This document shows positions 1 to 10,300 of a stretch of DNA of 64,000 nucleotides, one piece after another. The position numbers and the translations under genes were made by a program. Location: positions 124,001 through 188,000 of the forward strand of contig JAUMUG010000003.1 of the NCBI GenBank assembly GCA_030530775.1. The letters are read 5' to 3'. Each line of letters begins with the position of its first letter. Position 1 is the first letter of the stretch. The notes under the pieces were generated by a model. That model had not been told where the DNA came from. It made no database searches and saw only the letters and a list, made by a program, of their open reading frames with translations. The stretch comes from Lautropia sp. Its GTDB lineage: Bacteria > Pseudomonadota > Gammaproteobacteria > Burkholderiales > Burkholderiaceae_E.

Positions 1-41
1 CCATGGGCAAAAATGCGAGGTGTCGCTCTTTCCTGGTCTGT

Positions 42-2330
42 TCAGCCTTGCTGCGGCGTGGCGGCTTCGCCCTCGAAGTTCGATAGTGCCACGATCACGG
101 TGCTGACGCGCGACAGATTCTGCACGAGACTGACTTCGCCGCTGTCCAGCATGGCATTCAGATCGTGGCGACGCACGGTCCAGTGTTCACGTGGATAGCG
201 CGAGAAAATGAAGATCGTGCCAGCCGGACTGACCCAACCCAGCTTGTAGCGTTTGCTGCCGCCGTCGGTCGAGCGCCGTTCGATTTCGTCACCATGTTGC
301 AGGCCCGACCGGGTGACGGCATCCCAGCCGGGATCGTCGCTGCTGGTCTGCGCGGCCGAGGGCGGATCAGCCGGTTTGCGCATGACGAGCGTGGCCGGTC
401 CTCCATCCGATACGCCATCGGCATTCTCGCTACCCATCGCCGGTTCGTCATCACCATTCAGTGATCGCTGCTTGCTTTGCTCGATGACTTTGCCGTGGCA
501 GACCATCAAGTCGCGCAGGAAGGCCTCGCGTTCGGCGCTCGGCATGGCAATGAAAGCCATGCCCCGTGACAGATCGGCGATCAGCTGCGGCAACTGCTTG
601 GCCAGATCCTTGATTTCCGTGGCTTTCTTCGGTTGGACACTCCAGATCAGTGTATCGAGTACGCGCTCGGCGCGGGCTTCGTCAAAGGGCAGATTCTCAG
701 TGTCGTCACGCAGGCGTACGATCACTTCCACCCATGAGTTCATGATGAAACTGCCGACGGCCTCCGGCAACACCCTTGATCTCATCCGCTGATTCAAACC
801 GCGGCGGACTTCCTGACGGATCGTGTCGATACGCTCGGCTTTGCCTGCAGCCTCGGCAATCTTGGCCAGGCGCTCGTCACGACGGGCATTCTCCTCGGCG
901 ACGATGGTTTCGGTCCGATCGAGCGCCTCGGCGATGATGACCAGCTCGCGCTCGAAGTTGTTGAGCACCCAGGTGACCAGCGACTCCAGGTCATTGACGA
1001 GCGGCGCGCCCGGTTCGGTCTCGAAGTCGGGGTCGGATCCGATTTCGGCCAGCCGATCGACGAAGCGGCGCATCGGATGATCGGGGCGTGCAAAGAAGCT
1101 CGGATCGATCAGAGCCGCCTTGAAGGCCGCCACCTGCAGGCGCAACAGTTGCTGTTTGATGGCGTTGGCGATGGCATCGTCTTCATAGACGTGCTGGAAC
1201 ACCTGTGCCACGGTCTCGATGATCAGGCGGTCCAGTGGCGAACCGTGATGCTGTGCCGCAGCCGTCGATCGTCTGTGCGTTTCGGCAATCAGCACACTGA
1301 CTGCTTCGGGGTCGTCACTGTCGGACACCCGGGTCTGCAAACTGCTCAGCTCGTTCAGAAGGCGCTCGGACGTCGACTGTGCCTTGACCTGCCCCTGTAG
1401 GCCAAAGTTGTGCGGATCGGCCAGATAGCGGGTGGCCGAAGCCATCGCCACCCGGTCGTTCTGGCCGCCGACCTGCTCGGCCCATTGCATCAGATCGTCT
1501 TCGGAAACGACATGGCTGCCCAGATGGGCAGCTGCTGCCGGTGCCCTGCCAGCACCCGTCGAGCCTTTGAGCATGTCGGCGGCGCCCTGCTCCGCCTGAG
1601 AATCAGGCTCCTGTAGTGCGGCCAGCGCGGTATTGCGCGCCTTGGAAATGCTGTAGCGCAACTCGGGCAGAATGCCATAGGCGATCAACTGCCGGTTGAC
1701 TACCTGATACAGCTCGTTCAGCTCGATACTGAGTTTCGGCTCGAACATATCGAGCAGAAAGGCGGTGGTGCCGCCACTATCGAACCCTTGAAACTCCATC
1801 AGCGTTTCGCGTAGCAGGTCCAGAATGATGTCCGGTGCGATCGGATACTCATTCTCGGCAAACCAGTCCTGATCGAGCAGCGCACCGAAACGGGCACGCA
1901 ACCCATCGATCGACTCTTCCTCCATCCGACGGCGCGAACGTGCCGAAATCCTCGACACCAACAGCTGGTCACGGACCATGTCGTCATCGACCAGACGCAG
2001 GGTGGGCGGCTCGTCATTGACGATGGTCGTGATCGGAGTGCTCTGCTCTCCGTCGGCGCCCACACCGGTGCGCTCCTGCCAGCTGCGCGCGCAGGCTTGG
2101 TCGAAGTGCTTTTCGATACCGGCTTTGTGATTGCGCAGCAAATCCAGGGAGGCGTTCAGCAGATCCTGACGTTCCCAGGAGGTCTCCGAAACGATCTGTT
2201 CGACCAGCTGGTCGACGACTTTGACAAAGGCGCTCCGAAAACCACGGTTGAGGGCATGGAGGATCGGCTGACGAATCTCGCGCAGAATTTCGATGTGGCT
2301 GCGTTCGATCAAAACACCGGAGGTTGGCAC
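42..2330 (-). CDS. DUF1631 family protein
   Basis: This 762-residue protein matches the general layout of the DUF1631 family of beta- and gammaproteobacteria. That family has no established biochemical role, and old database labels such as thymidine phosphorylase are not reliable. It is mostly charged and helical, with a long middle region of paired hydrophobic and acidic segments and no visible signal peptide or membrane span, so it is probably cytoplasmic. The frame stays open upstream to 2549, but I prefer the GTG at 2330-2328 because GGGGAG lies about seven bases before it and the sequence upstream of it (rich in Arg, Gly and Pro) does not look coding. It lies 254 bases downstream of gor on the same strand. 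Function cannot be assigned from sequence. Confidence 0.8.
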   Translation of the reverse strand: MPTSGVLIERSHIEILREIRQPILHALNRGFRSAFVKVVDQLVEQIVSETSWERQDLLNASLDLLRNHKAGIEKHFDQACARSWQERTGVGADGEQSTPITTIVNDEPPTLRLVDDDMVRDQLLVSRISARSRRRMEEESIDGLRARFGALLDQDWFAENEYPIAPDIILDLLRETLMEFQGFDSGGTTAFLLDMFEPKLSIELNELYQVVNRQLIAYGILPELRYSISKARNTALAALQEPDSQAEQGAADMLKGSTGAGRAPAAAAHLGSHVVSEDDLMQWAEQVGGQNDRVAMASATRYLADPHNFGLQGQVKAQSTSERLLNELSSLQTRVSDSDDPEAVSVLIAETHRRSTAAAQHHGSPLDRLIIETVAQVFQHVYEDDAIANAIKQQLLRLQVAAFKAALIDPSFFARPDHPMRRFVDRLAEIGSDPDFETEPGAPLVNDLESLVTWVLNNFERELVIIAEALDRTETIVAEENARRDERLAKIAEAAGKAERIDTIRQEVRRGLNQRMRSRVLPEAVGSFIMNSWVEVIVRLRDDTENLPFDEARAERVLDTLIWSVQPKKATEIKDLAKQLPQLIADLSRGMAFIAMPSAEREAFLRDLMVCHGKVIEQSKQRSLNGDDEPAMGSENADGVSDGGPATLVMRKPADPPSAAQTSSDDPGWDAVTRSGLQHGDEIERRSTDGGSKRYKLGWVSPAGTIFIFSRYPREHWTVRRHDLNAMLDSGEVSLVQNLSRVSTVIVALSNFEGEAATPQQG

Positions 2331-2584
2331 AGAGAGACTCCCCGACAGACTGGGTGGGCTGGTTTTCTGCCAAGCATGCCAGCCTGCAGCGGGGAAATAC
2401 CTGTGCAGGTGTTCAATCGTCCGACAGTAGCCGACCGCCGGTCGACTTTGGAAGCATGGCTGTTGGATTCTTCGACGCGGCCGTGATACGGCTGCCGTCG
2501 GGACCATGCCCCCGCCCTGGCCCGCCATCTCCCCGCAGACCGGTCGCAAGCCATGTCCGGCGGAGCCCCCGTTTCCGCCCTTTC

Positions 2585-3988
2585 CTACTTCCGGGGCTCG
2601 GGTACCGAAGCCGTGGTGTCACGCCGATGCTGGACCACCGGCCTGGACATCGTCATCAGTTCTTCTGCACTGCTCGGGTGCAACGGCATCGTCTGGTCCA
2701 GATCGCGCTTGGTGAGCCCCATGCGCAACATCGTGGCCAGCAATTGCGCCATCTCTGCCGACTCCGGTCCCAACAACTGGACGCCCAGCACGCGGTCGGT
2801 GTCGGCATCGACCAGGACCTGTTGGTGTATCCGCTCGTTGGTGCCCGACAGTGTGGCTTTCAACGTACGGAAGCTGGCCCGATAGACATCGACCGCCGGA
2901 TATTGCCGAACAGCCTGATCTTCGCTCAAACCGACCGTAGCCAGCTCTGGGGTCGAGAAGACCGCCGTCGGCACGAGAGACAGATCCGCCGTCCAGGGCT
3001 TGTCGGAGAAGCGACTGTCGGCAAAGGCGTGCCCCTCGCGGATCGCCACCGGCGTCAGATTCATGCGCTCGGTGACATCACCGACTGCATAGATGCCGGG
3101 CACATTGGTACGCGAAAACTCATCGACCAGAATTTCACCTTTCTTGCCGACGGCCACGCCGACGTTCTCCAGTCCCAGACCTCGGGTGGCCGGCTTGCGA
3201 CCCACGGCCAACAGCACCTGATCGACCACCTGGGTGTCGTCGTCGTGATAAGTGATGGTGATCGAACCGTCCTCGTTGCGGCTCAGCGACTTGAAGGTGC
3301 TGTTCAGCCGGATGTCGATCCCTTTCTCGCGATAGGCGTCCATCAGCAGATCGGCCATGCCGGTATCGAAACCGCGCAGGATGCGGCCCCCCCGGTAAAC
3401 CAGTGTGACCTCTGCACCCAGTCCGGCAAAGATGCCGGCAAATTCGACACCGATATAGCCACCACCGGCCACGGCGATTCGTCTCGGGAAAGTCGGCAAA
3501 TCGAAAACGTCGTTCGAACTGATCGCCAGTTCGACACCGCGCAGATCGGCCGGCATGCTCGGTTCACCACCGGTCGCGATCAGAATGTCGGTCGCCGTGA
3601 TCTCCCGGCCGGAGGCCAGTCGTACCCGGTTGGGACCGGCGATGCGGGCATACTCGTTGAATCGTGTCACACCGGCTTTGTCGAGATTACCGGAGTAGAT
3701 CGACTCGAGGCGGGCGATTTCCTGGTTTTTGGCCTGAATCAGCTGTGACCAGTCGAACTCCGCCTGCGATATGCACCAGCCAAAGCCGCTGGCTTCCTGA
3801 AAGTTCTGGCGAAAGCGCGAAGCAAAGGCCAGCAGTTTCTTGGGCACGCAGCCACGGATGACACAGGTGCCACCGTAACGGAAGCCTTCGGTAATGGCGA
3901 CCCGTGCACCGTGCTGGGCTGCGACCCGGGCGGCACGCACACCACCTGAACCACCACCGATGACAAAGAGATCGTAATCGTTGCTCAT
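2585..3988 (-). CDS. gor: Glutathione-disulfide reductase
   Basis: This 467-residue flavoenzyme reduces oxidised glutathione with NADPH in the cytoplasm. The FAD-binding GGGSGG motif is at residues 11-16. The redox-active disulfide motif GGTCVIRGCVPKK has Cys42 and Cys47. A second Rossmann motif, GGGYIGVEFAG, is near residue 175. The C-terminal dimer-interface segment has the His-Pro and Glu-Glu pattern HPSSAEE that completes the active site of the partner subunit. The VIRGC form of the cysteine motif is common in proteobacterial glutathione reductases and separates it from dihydrolipoamide dehydrogenase and mercuric reductase. It begins 24 bases after the upp stop on the same strand, so the two are probably co-transcribed. 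Confidence 0.95.
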   Translation of the reverse strand: MSNDYDLFVIGGGSGGVRAARVAAQHGARVAITEGFRYGGTCVIRGCVPKKLLAFASRFRQNFQEASGFGWCISQAEFDWSQLIQAKNQEIARLESIYSGNLDKAGVTRFNEYARIAGPNRVRLASGREITATDILIATGGEPSMPADLRGVELAISSNDVFDLPTFPRRIAVAGGGYIGVEFAGIFAGLGAEVTLVYRGGRILRGFDTGMADLLMDAYREKGIDIRLNSTFKSLSRNEDGSITITYHDDDTQVVDQVLLAVGRKPATRGLGLENVGVAVGKKGEILVDEFSRTNVPGIYAVGDVTERMNLTPVAIREGHAFADSRFSDKPWTADLSLVPTAVFSTPELATVGLSEDQAVRQYPAVDVYRASFRTLKATLSGTNERIHQQVLVDADTDRVLGVQLLGPESAEMAQLLATMLRMGLTKRDLDQTMPLHPSSAEELMTMSRPVVQHRRDTTASVPEPRK

Positions 3989-4012
3989 GAATGACGGTTT
4001 GACAGAAAGATG

Positions 4013-4648
4013 TTATTTGGTACCAAAAATTCGGTCGCCGGCATCACCCAGCCCCGGCAGGATATAACCGTGGTCGTTCAGCTCACGATCGATAGCCGCC
4101 GTATAGATCGGTACGTCGGGATGTGCCTCTTGGAAAGTGCGGATGCCCCGGGGAACCGTCAAAAGGCAGACGAACTTGATCGAACGCGGATGGGTGTCCT
4201 TGACCCGGCGAACGGCGGCCACCGCGGAATGACCGGTTGCCAGCATCGGGTCGACCACCACCACATCGCGCTCTTGCATGTCGGGCGGCATCTTGAAGTA
4301 ATACTCGATCGCCTGCAGGGTTTCGGGATCTCGATACAGGCCGATGTGTCCGACGCGGGCACCTGGCAGCACGGTCAGAAAGCCGTCCAGAATACCGCCG
4401 CCGGCGCGTAGAATCGATACCAGACATAGCTTCTTGCCGTCGATCAGACGCGATTGCATGGTTTCCAGCGGCGTTTCGATGGTGACTTCGTGCATCGGGA
4501 TGTCGCGCAGGACTTCGTAGGCAAGCAAGGTACTCAGTTCGTTGAGCAAGCGCCTGAAGTTGTTGGTGCTGGTTTCAGCACGGCGCATCAGCGTCAGTTT
4601 GTGTTGTACCAGCGGATGTTGAACGACGGTCACCTTGGCACTGTCCAT
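4013..4648 (-). CDS. upp: Uracil phosphoribosyltransferase
   Basis: Converts uracil and PRPP to UMP in pyrimidine salvage. The 211-residue length is normal. The PRPP-binding loop [13 protein letters not shown] is at about residues 129-141, the family segment SILRAGGG precedes it, and the C-terminus [13 protein letters not shown] is characteristic and contributes to uracil binding. The ATG at 4648 has a GGGAGG about twelve bases upstream. It is the first gene of a minus-strand pair with gor and is divergent from the FAD oxidoreductase gene starting at 4714. Only 65 bases separate the two, so their promoters must lie close together or overlap. Confidence 0.96.
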   Translation of the reverse strand: MDSAKVTVVQHPLVQHKLTLMRRAETSTNNFRRLLNELSTLLAYEVLRDIPMHEVTIETPLETMQSRLIDGKKLCLVSILRAGGGILDGFLTVLPGARVGHIGLYRDPETLQAIEYYFKMPPDMQERDVVVVDPMLATGHSAVAAVRRVKDTHPRSIKFVCLLTVPRGIRTFQEAHPDVPIYTAAIDRELNDHGYILPGLGDAGDRIFGTK

Positions 4649-4713
4649 GACTCGAAAACCTCCCTGTCATCAAAAGAATCTCCGGCTGAATCTAGCATGG
4701 AAAACGTGAAGCC

Positions 4714-6387
4714 ATGAAGGACACAAAGGTGTTGGTGATCGGCGCCGGCCTGGCCGGTTGCGCGCTGGCCGAGAGTTTCTCCAGACGTTCCTGCCAGGTT
4801 CTGGTTCTGGAAGCACGGCCGCATGTCGGCGGTGCCGTGGCCGGGTTGCCACTGATTGCTCAGCACCCTGCCCTGACCCCGGATTTCGACTTGCGCAGCC
4901 AGCTGCTGATCCGCGCCATGCAGTGGCATGATGAGCTGCGGGCGGGTACTGCCACCGATCTGCAGTGTGCCTTCGAAGTGTGCGGACGCTGGCAACCAAT
5001 GGCGACGGAACGTGCCATGCGCTGCACGGCCCATGTACCGCCCTCCGTGGCAGTCGTCGCAAGCCGGGCGTCCATGACGCAGGCACCCGATCGTTCCGAT
5101 ACCACCATTGAACATCCGCCGTCCGCATCGACTGCATCGACCAGAAACGATCGCGCGCCGGTGCATGAAGGGACGACAGCGGATGGTGCCGTCTTCGAAC
5201 CGGGCCTGGTGACGATGGATTGTGAGAAAGGCATTTTTTTTCCACGTTGTGCGGCGCTTTCGCCGTTGCGTTGGTGGCAGCAGGTTCTGAAACGTCCCGG
5301 GGTCGAGCTGCGGCTGGGGGAAAAAGTGGCGCGGATCGAAGCCATCTCATCTCCCTCCCCTCTTTCCAGCAACCTCCGCACATCGCCGGCCGTGCCCGGC
5401 TCCGGTGGGATTGCCGCTCCAGCCCCCAGGCAAGCAACGGCTGATCACGATCACGGCGCGCCGGCTGCGGAGAATCTCGGTCATACCCGACCGGGTCGGC
5501 AGATCTGGCGTGCGTTCGATGCCAACGGACTGTTGTTGGCCGAAGCCGATGTGCTGGTGTTGGCCTGCCGAGACCAGGCGTTCGGCCTGGCTGGCATGGG
5601 CGAGGACGAGCATGGCCGACTGCGTCTCAGTGCTGCCCGGGTCTGGACGGCTCGTGCTGATGGCGGGCCAGCCAACGAAGACCCCGGCAGCCCGGCCCTG
5701 ATGCAGATGACGGGCGGCCAGGGCTTGGCCCTGACCCGCCCTGGCCGCTTCTGGCTGCGTTCGGAAGAGCACCACCGGCAATGGTTGCAGACGGGTGTGC
5801 GGGACGAAGACATGCTGAGGAGCCTGGAAGCCGATGTCTGCGGGTCGACTGCGGCAATTCGGGGGCCGGCGCGGTTCGGCGGGTATGGGCGGGGGGCAGC
5901 GCCCATGTCCAACAGCCTATCCGATACCGTGATGGAGCGAGACGGTGGTTCGACTCCGGCATCGACCCGGCCCGTCGAATCGGCGACGGAACGGGTGGAA
6001 GGACGGCACCCCGACGATCGCCTACACCTCGAGGCGCTATGCGAGTTTCTGAGCAGACCCGAATGCTGGCACCCCAGCCCTATCGGCGAACGGATGCAGC
6101 TGCGTGACAACCTGCCGATGATTGGCGCTGCCCCGGATCTGGACCGGATCCGCATCGATGCCGAGAGACTGGCGCGCAACGACCGACTGCCGATGCCCCG
6201 TCGGGCCGGCCTTTATCTGCTGACCGGGTTGGCCGGTCGCGGGGCTCTGTATGCACCGATCGGGGCCGAAATGATCGCCGCCGAAGCTTGTGGAGAAGAA
6301 CCGCCGGTCGATGCCCGGCTGGTCCGGGCCGTCGATCCCTGCCGCTTCATCAAACGCAGGCTGCAGCGCGCCTGGAGCCGGCGGTAG
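4714..6387 (+). CDS. FAD-dependent oxidoreductase related to the MnmC C-terminal domain
   Basis: A 557-residue protein with an N-terminal FAD-binding motif GAGLAGCALAE (residues 10-20). Its C-terminus, around LTGLAGRGALYAPIGAEM and DPCRFIKRR, resembles the oxidoreductase half of MnmC. In MnmC that half removes the carboxymethyl group of cmnm5s2U34 in tRNA. The methyltransferase half found in fused MnmC is absent, so this would be a stand-alone MnmC2-like enzyme. Three stretches of about 50 residues (roughly 110-164, 209-256, 383-433) are rich in Ala, Ser, Thr, Pro and Arg and look like insertions relative to the core fold. An alternative is a generic DAO-family oxidoreductase. The start is chosen because the FAD motif begins at residue 10. 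Confidence 0.65.
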   Translation: MKDTKVLVIGAGLAGCALAESFSRRSCQVLVLEARPHVGGAVAGLPLIAQHPALTPDFDLRSQLLIRAMQWHDELRAGTATDLQCAFEVCGRWQPMATERAMRCTAHVPPSVAVVASRASMTQAPDRSDTTIEHPPSASTASTRNDRAPVHEGTTADGAVFEPGLVTMDCEKGIFFPRCAALSPLRWWQQVLKRPGVELRLGEKVARIEAISSPSPLSSNLRTSPAVPGSGGIAAPAPRQATADHDHGAPAAENLGHTRPGRQIWRAFDANGLLLAEADVLVLACRDQAFGLAGMGEDEHGRLRLSAARVWTARADGGPANEDPGSPALMQMTGGQGLALTRPGRFWLRSEEHHRQWLQTGVRDEDMLRSLEADVCGSTAAIRGPARFGGYGRGAAPMSNSLSDTVMERDGGSTPASTRPVESATERVEGRHPDDRLHLEALCEFLSRPECWHPSPIGERMQLRDNLPMIGAAPDLDRIRIDAERLARNDRLPMPRRAGLYLLTGLAGRGALYAPIGAEMIAAEACGEEPPVDARLVRAVDPCRFIKRRLQRAWSRR

Positions 6388-6395
6388 TCAGCCAA

Positions 6396-7169
6396 TCAAG
6401 GTATCAGCTGTAGCACACCGAGTCCGAGCATGTCGAAGGCGGCATGCGCCAGCATGAAAGGAAGCAATGAATCGATCCGGCGCCGGAACAGCAGGAAGAC
6501 GACACCCATCAGCGTGACGGCGAGTGCACCCACCCATCCTTGATAGATGTGGAAAATGAAGCGCACGAACAGGCTGAAAGCGATCGCGATCGGCAGATGA
6601 CGCCGGTTGACACAAAAAACCAGTCCCAGAAAAAACAGCTCCTCGAAAAAGCCGTTCAGCAGAGAAAAGATCACCAGTGAGAGGGACGCTTGCGACAGCA
6701 GCATTGCCTGGTCGTCCAGGGCAGAGTCACCGGCTGGCCCTCCTCCGACCGGTACGTCCGCATCGGCGTGCGCGACGCCATGATGTGGAAGCACCGTGAA
6801 ATGCAGCTCCTGGTACAAATCGCTGGCCGCACCGGCCGATGCGAACAGCAACACGGTCAGTGGTATGGTCCAGCGATCGATCGAGAGCTTCAACTGGCTG
6901 AAATCGAAGCAGCGCAGACGCAGATAGGCCCAGACGATGGCCAGCAACACCGATTCGGTGACGGTACCGCCCCAATTGGCAGCCTCGTCGAACGAGAGCT
7001 CGGCCGATATCGATTGATCGGTATGCTGCAAGGCCAGGTAGCTGGTCAGTGCTCCCACGGTGGCCTGCCCAAAAAAGATCATCGCCAGAATGATCAGATC
7101 GGAAAATGTCAGCACCCGTTTGATGGGCCTGGCTGCTGGCACAGATTGGTCCGTCCGACTCGATGGCAT
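6396..7169 (-). CDS. CPBP family membrane protein (Abi/CAAX protease-like)
   Basis: A polytopic membrane protein of about 257 residues resembling the CPBP intramembrane metalloprotease family. The first motif reads EELFFLG where active members have EExxxR, so the arginine is replaced by leucine. A second His lies in RFIFHIYQGW and the third motif HAAFD is present. Family members process prenylated proteins or bacteriocins, or act as self-immunity proteins, but the substrate here is unknown and activity is uncertain because of the missing arginine. The frame is open further upstream to an ATG at 7259. I chose 7169 because the extra 30 residues are unremarkable, but neither start has a good ribosome-binding site. 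It is convergent with the upstream oxidoreductase, nine bases apart. Confidence 0.7.
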   Translation of the reverse strand: MPSSRTDQSVPAARPIKRVLTFSDLIILAMIFFGQATVGALTSYLALQHTDQSISAELSFDEAANWGGTVTESVLLAIVWAYLRLRCFDFSQLKLSIDRWTIPLTVLLFASAGAASDLYQELHFTVLPHHGVAHADADVPVGGGPAGDSALDDQAMLLSQASLSLVIFSLLNGFFEELFFLGLVFCVNRRHLPIAIAFSLFVRFIFHIYQGWVGALAVTLMGVVFLLFRRRIDSLLPFMLAHAAFDMLGLGVLQLIP

Positions 7170-7345
7170 GACAATCGGCTCTGTTGTCTCGTCACATCCG
7201 ATAACGGCCGATCGTTCATCCAGTTGACCGGATGCCGCCACAGCCCCAACGCCAAGCATACGAATCAGAAGCGCAGATGAAAGCGTCGGTCAGCCTGTGC
7301 AGGCGGAAGGCAAGCCTTCGGCTGCCTGGGCCGCACGGGAGCCGG

Positions 7346-10300
7346 CTACTCGAACTGCGCCCGGGCGTTGTGCCAGATCCGCATCCAGGGCGAGTGGTCC
7401 AGACCGGTTTGGGCCAGCACGCGCGGTTTCCACGACCATTGCGCCAGACGGAACACCCGTTCGGGATGCGGCATCATGATGGTGGCGCGACCATCGGCGC
7501 TGGCAAAGCCCGTCATCCCTTGCGGTGAACCGTTCGGGTTCAGCGGATAGCGCTCGGTGGGCTGACCGGCGCCGTCGACGAAGCGCATCACCGGATTGGC
7601 CGCCTGGATACGTGCCGCCAGCCGTTCGACGGAAACCTGATCGGCTTGCTCGGTCGGCGCTTGGAAATCGGCCCGGCCTTCGGCGTGTGAGACCACGATC
7701 GGCAAACGGTCACCCGCCATGCCCTGCAGCCACAGCGAGGGCGACGACAGAATCTCGACGCTCGACAAGCGCCCTTCGTACTGCTCGGAGCGGTTGCGCA
7801 CGAAGCGCGGCCAGGCTTCGGCACCTGGAATCAGCCCCTTCAAGTGCGACAGCATCTGGCAACCGTTGCAGACGCCCAACGTCAGCGTGTCGGGCCGGTG
7901 GAAGAAGCGCTGGAAGGCTTCGGCCAGTTCGGGGTGGAACAGGATGGTACGCGCCCAGCCCGCGCCGGCGCCCAACACGTCGCCGTAAGAAAAGCCACCG
8001 CAGACCACCAGCGCCTGAAAGTCGTCCAGCTTGCGCCTGCCGGCAATCAGATCACTCATGTGTACATCGTGCGCCTCGAAGCCGGCCAGATCGAAGGCGG
8101 CAGCCATTTCACGCTGGCTGTTGACGCCCTGCTCGCGCAACACCGCCACTTTCGGACGCCGGCCGGTGAGCTGCGGTGTCGGCGGGTTCTGCCAAGCTTG
8201 CAGTGAAGCGGTCGACAGATGAGCCGACAGCGGTGGCTGTACGCTGGCGTCGGCACCTTCCAGTTCAAAGGCCTGCGCCGTGCACGCCGGATCGTCACGC
8301 AAGCTGGCGATACGATGGCTGGTTTCGGACCATGCCTGCTGCAGGGTGGCACGCGGCAGGTTGAACAGGCAGCGCGCATCATTGTGGATCTCGATGCTGT
8401 CCTGATCGTTGGGCATGGCGATCACATGCGAATGGGCAGACAGCTCGTGTTCTCGCAGCAGCGCCATCAGCCGATCGCGGTTGGCGCGGCTGACCTGCAA
8501 CACGACACCAGGTTCCTCGTTGAACAAGGCACGCAGCACCCGCTCCTCGCGCATCTCGGCCACCTGGGCCGGTCGGATCTTGTAATCACCGGCATCCGAG
8601 GTCAGCTCGTCGATGGTCAGCATGTCGAGCTGGATCGTCACACCACAATGGCCGGCAAACGCCATTTCGCAGATCGTGGCGAACAGACCGCCATCGGAAC
8701 GGTCGTGATACGCCAGCAGCAGGCCCTGCGCCTGGGCCGCCTGCACCGCGTCATAAAGCCGGCGCAGCATATCCGGCGTCTCGAAATCCGGCACCGCGTC
8801 ACCCCGACGGCCGGTGATCTGCTCCAGCGCCGAACCGCCCAGCCGCTGTTTGCCGCGGGACAGGTCGACCAGAATCAAACAGCTCGGGGCTTCGGTATTC
8901 AGCTCGGGCGTCAGTGCACGCCGCACATCGTTGAGCGGCGTATGGGCGGTGACGATCAGCGAAACCGGTGAACCGACTTCGATCGTCTGGCTGCCATCCT
9001 GCCAGCGGGCACGCATCGACAGCGAATCCTTGCCGACCGGGATGCTGATGCCCAGCTCGATGCAGAGCTTGCTGGCCGCTTCGACGGCGGCATACAGCGC
9101 CGCATCCTGGGCCGGATCGCCGGCATTGGCCATCCAATTGGCCGACAACTTGGTCATGCCCAGATCGTCCGGCACGGCCGACAGCAGATTGGTCAGCGAC
9201 TCGGCAATGGCCAGGCGCGAGGCCGCAGCGGAATCCTGCACCGCCACCGGGGTACGTTCGCCCATCGACAGCGCATCACCGACGTGGCTGCGGTAGTCGA
9301 GCATGCCGACGGCACAATCGGCCACCGGCACCTGCCAGGGGCCGACCATCGGGTCGCGCACGCTCAGGCCCCCCACGGTCCGGTCGGTGATGGTGACCAG
9401 AAAGCTCTTGCTGGCCACGGCCGGCAGTTGCAGGATTTGCTTGGCCAGCACGTCCAGATTCAGACCGGCCAGATCCATGCCGGGCTCGGCTGCCCGTTCG
9501 GCGGTTTCGCCTTGGCGCCGCGTCCGTGGCGATTTGCCGAACAGCACATCCATGCGGATATCGACCGCCGGTGGTCGTCCCGGATCGGCCAGGCGCAAAT
9601 GTTCTTCTTCGGTCACGACACCGACCACCGACACCGGGCAGCGCTCACGCTCACAGATCGACTGCAGCAACGGCAGCCGATCGGGAGCGATACCCAGCAC
9701 ATAGCGTTCCTGCGCTTCGTTGCACCAGATTTCAGCCGGCGACATACCGGTTTCAGCCACCGGCACGCTCGCCAGGCTGAAATCCGCGCCCCGGCCGGCA
9801 TCATGGGCCAGTTCCGGGAAGGCATTGGACAGACCGCCCGCGCCCACGTCGTGAATCGACAGAATCGGGTTGGCTTCACCCAGGGCGCGGCAGGCGTTGA
9901 TCACTTCCTGCACCCGGCGTTCCATTTCGGGGTTGGCCCGCTGCACCGAGGCGAAATCCAGCTCGGCGGCATTGCTACCCACGCCCATACTGGATGCGGC
10001 CCCGCCACCCAGGCCGATGCGCATGCCCGGCCCGCCCAGCTGGATCAGCAGCGAACCCGGCGGCAACCCGCATTTGCGCTCGTGCTGCTGGTCGACCGAA
10101 CCGACGCCACCGGCGATCATGATCGGCTTGTGATAGCCCCAGCCGCTCTGGCGCTGCCCCTCCTGCGCCTGCAGCGGCGTCTCGAAGGTGCGGAAATATC
10201 CGAGCAGATTCGGCCGGCCGAACTCGTTGTTGAAGGCGGCACCACCCAACGGCCCCTCGATCATGATGGACAACGGCGTGGCCAGCGTCGGCGGCCTGCT

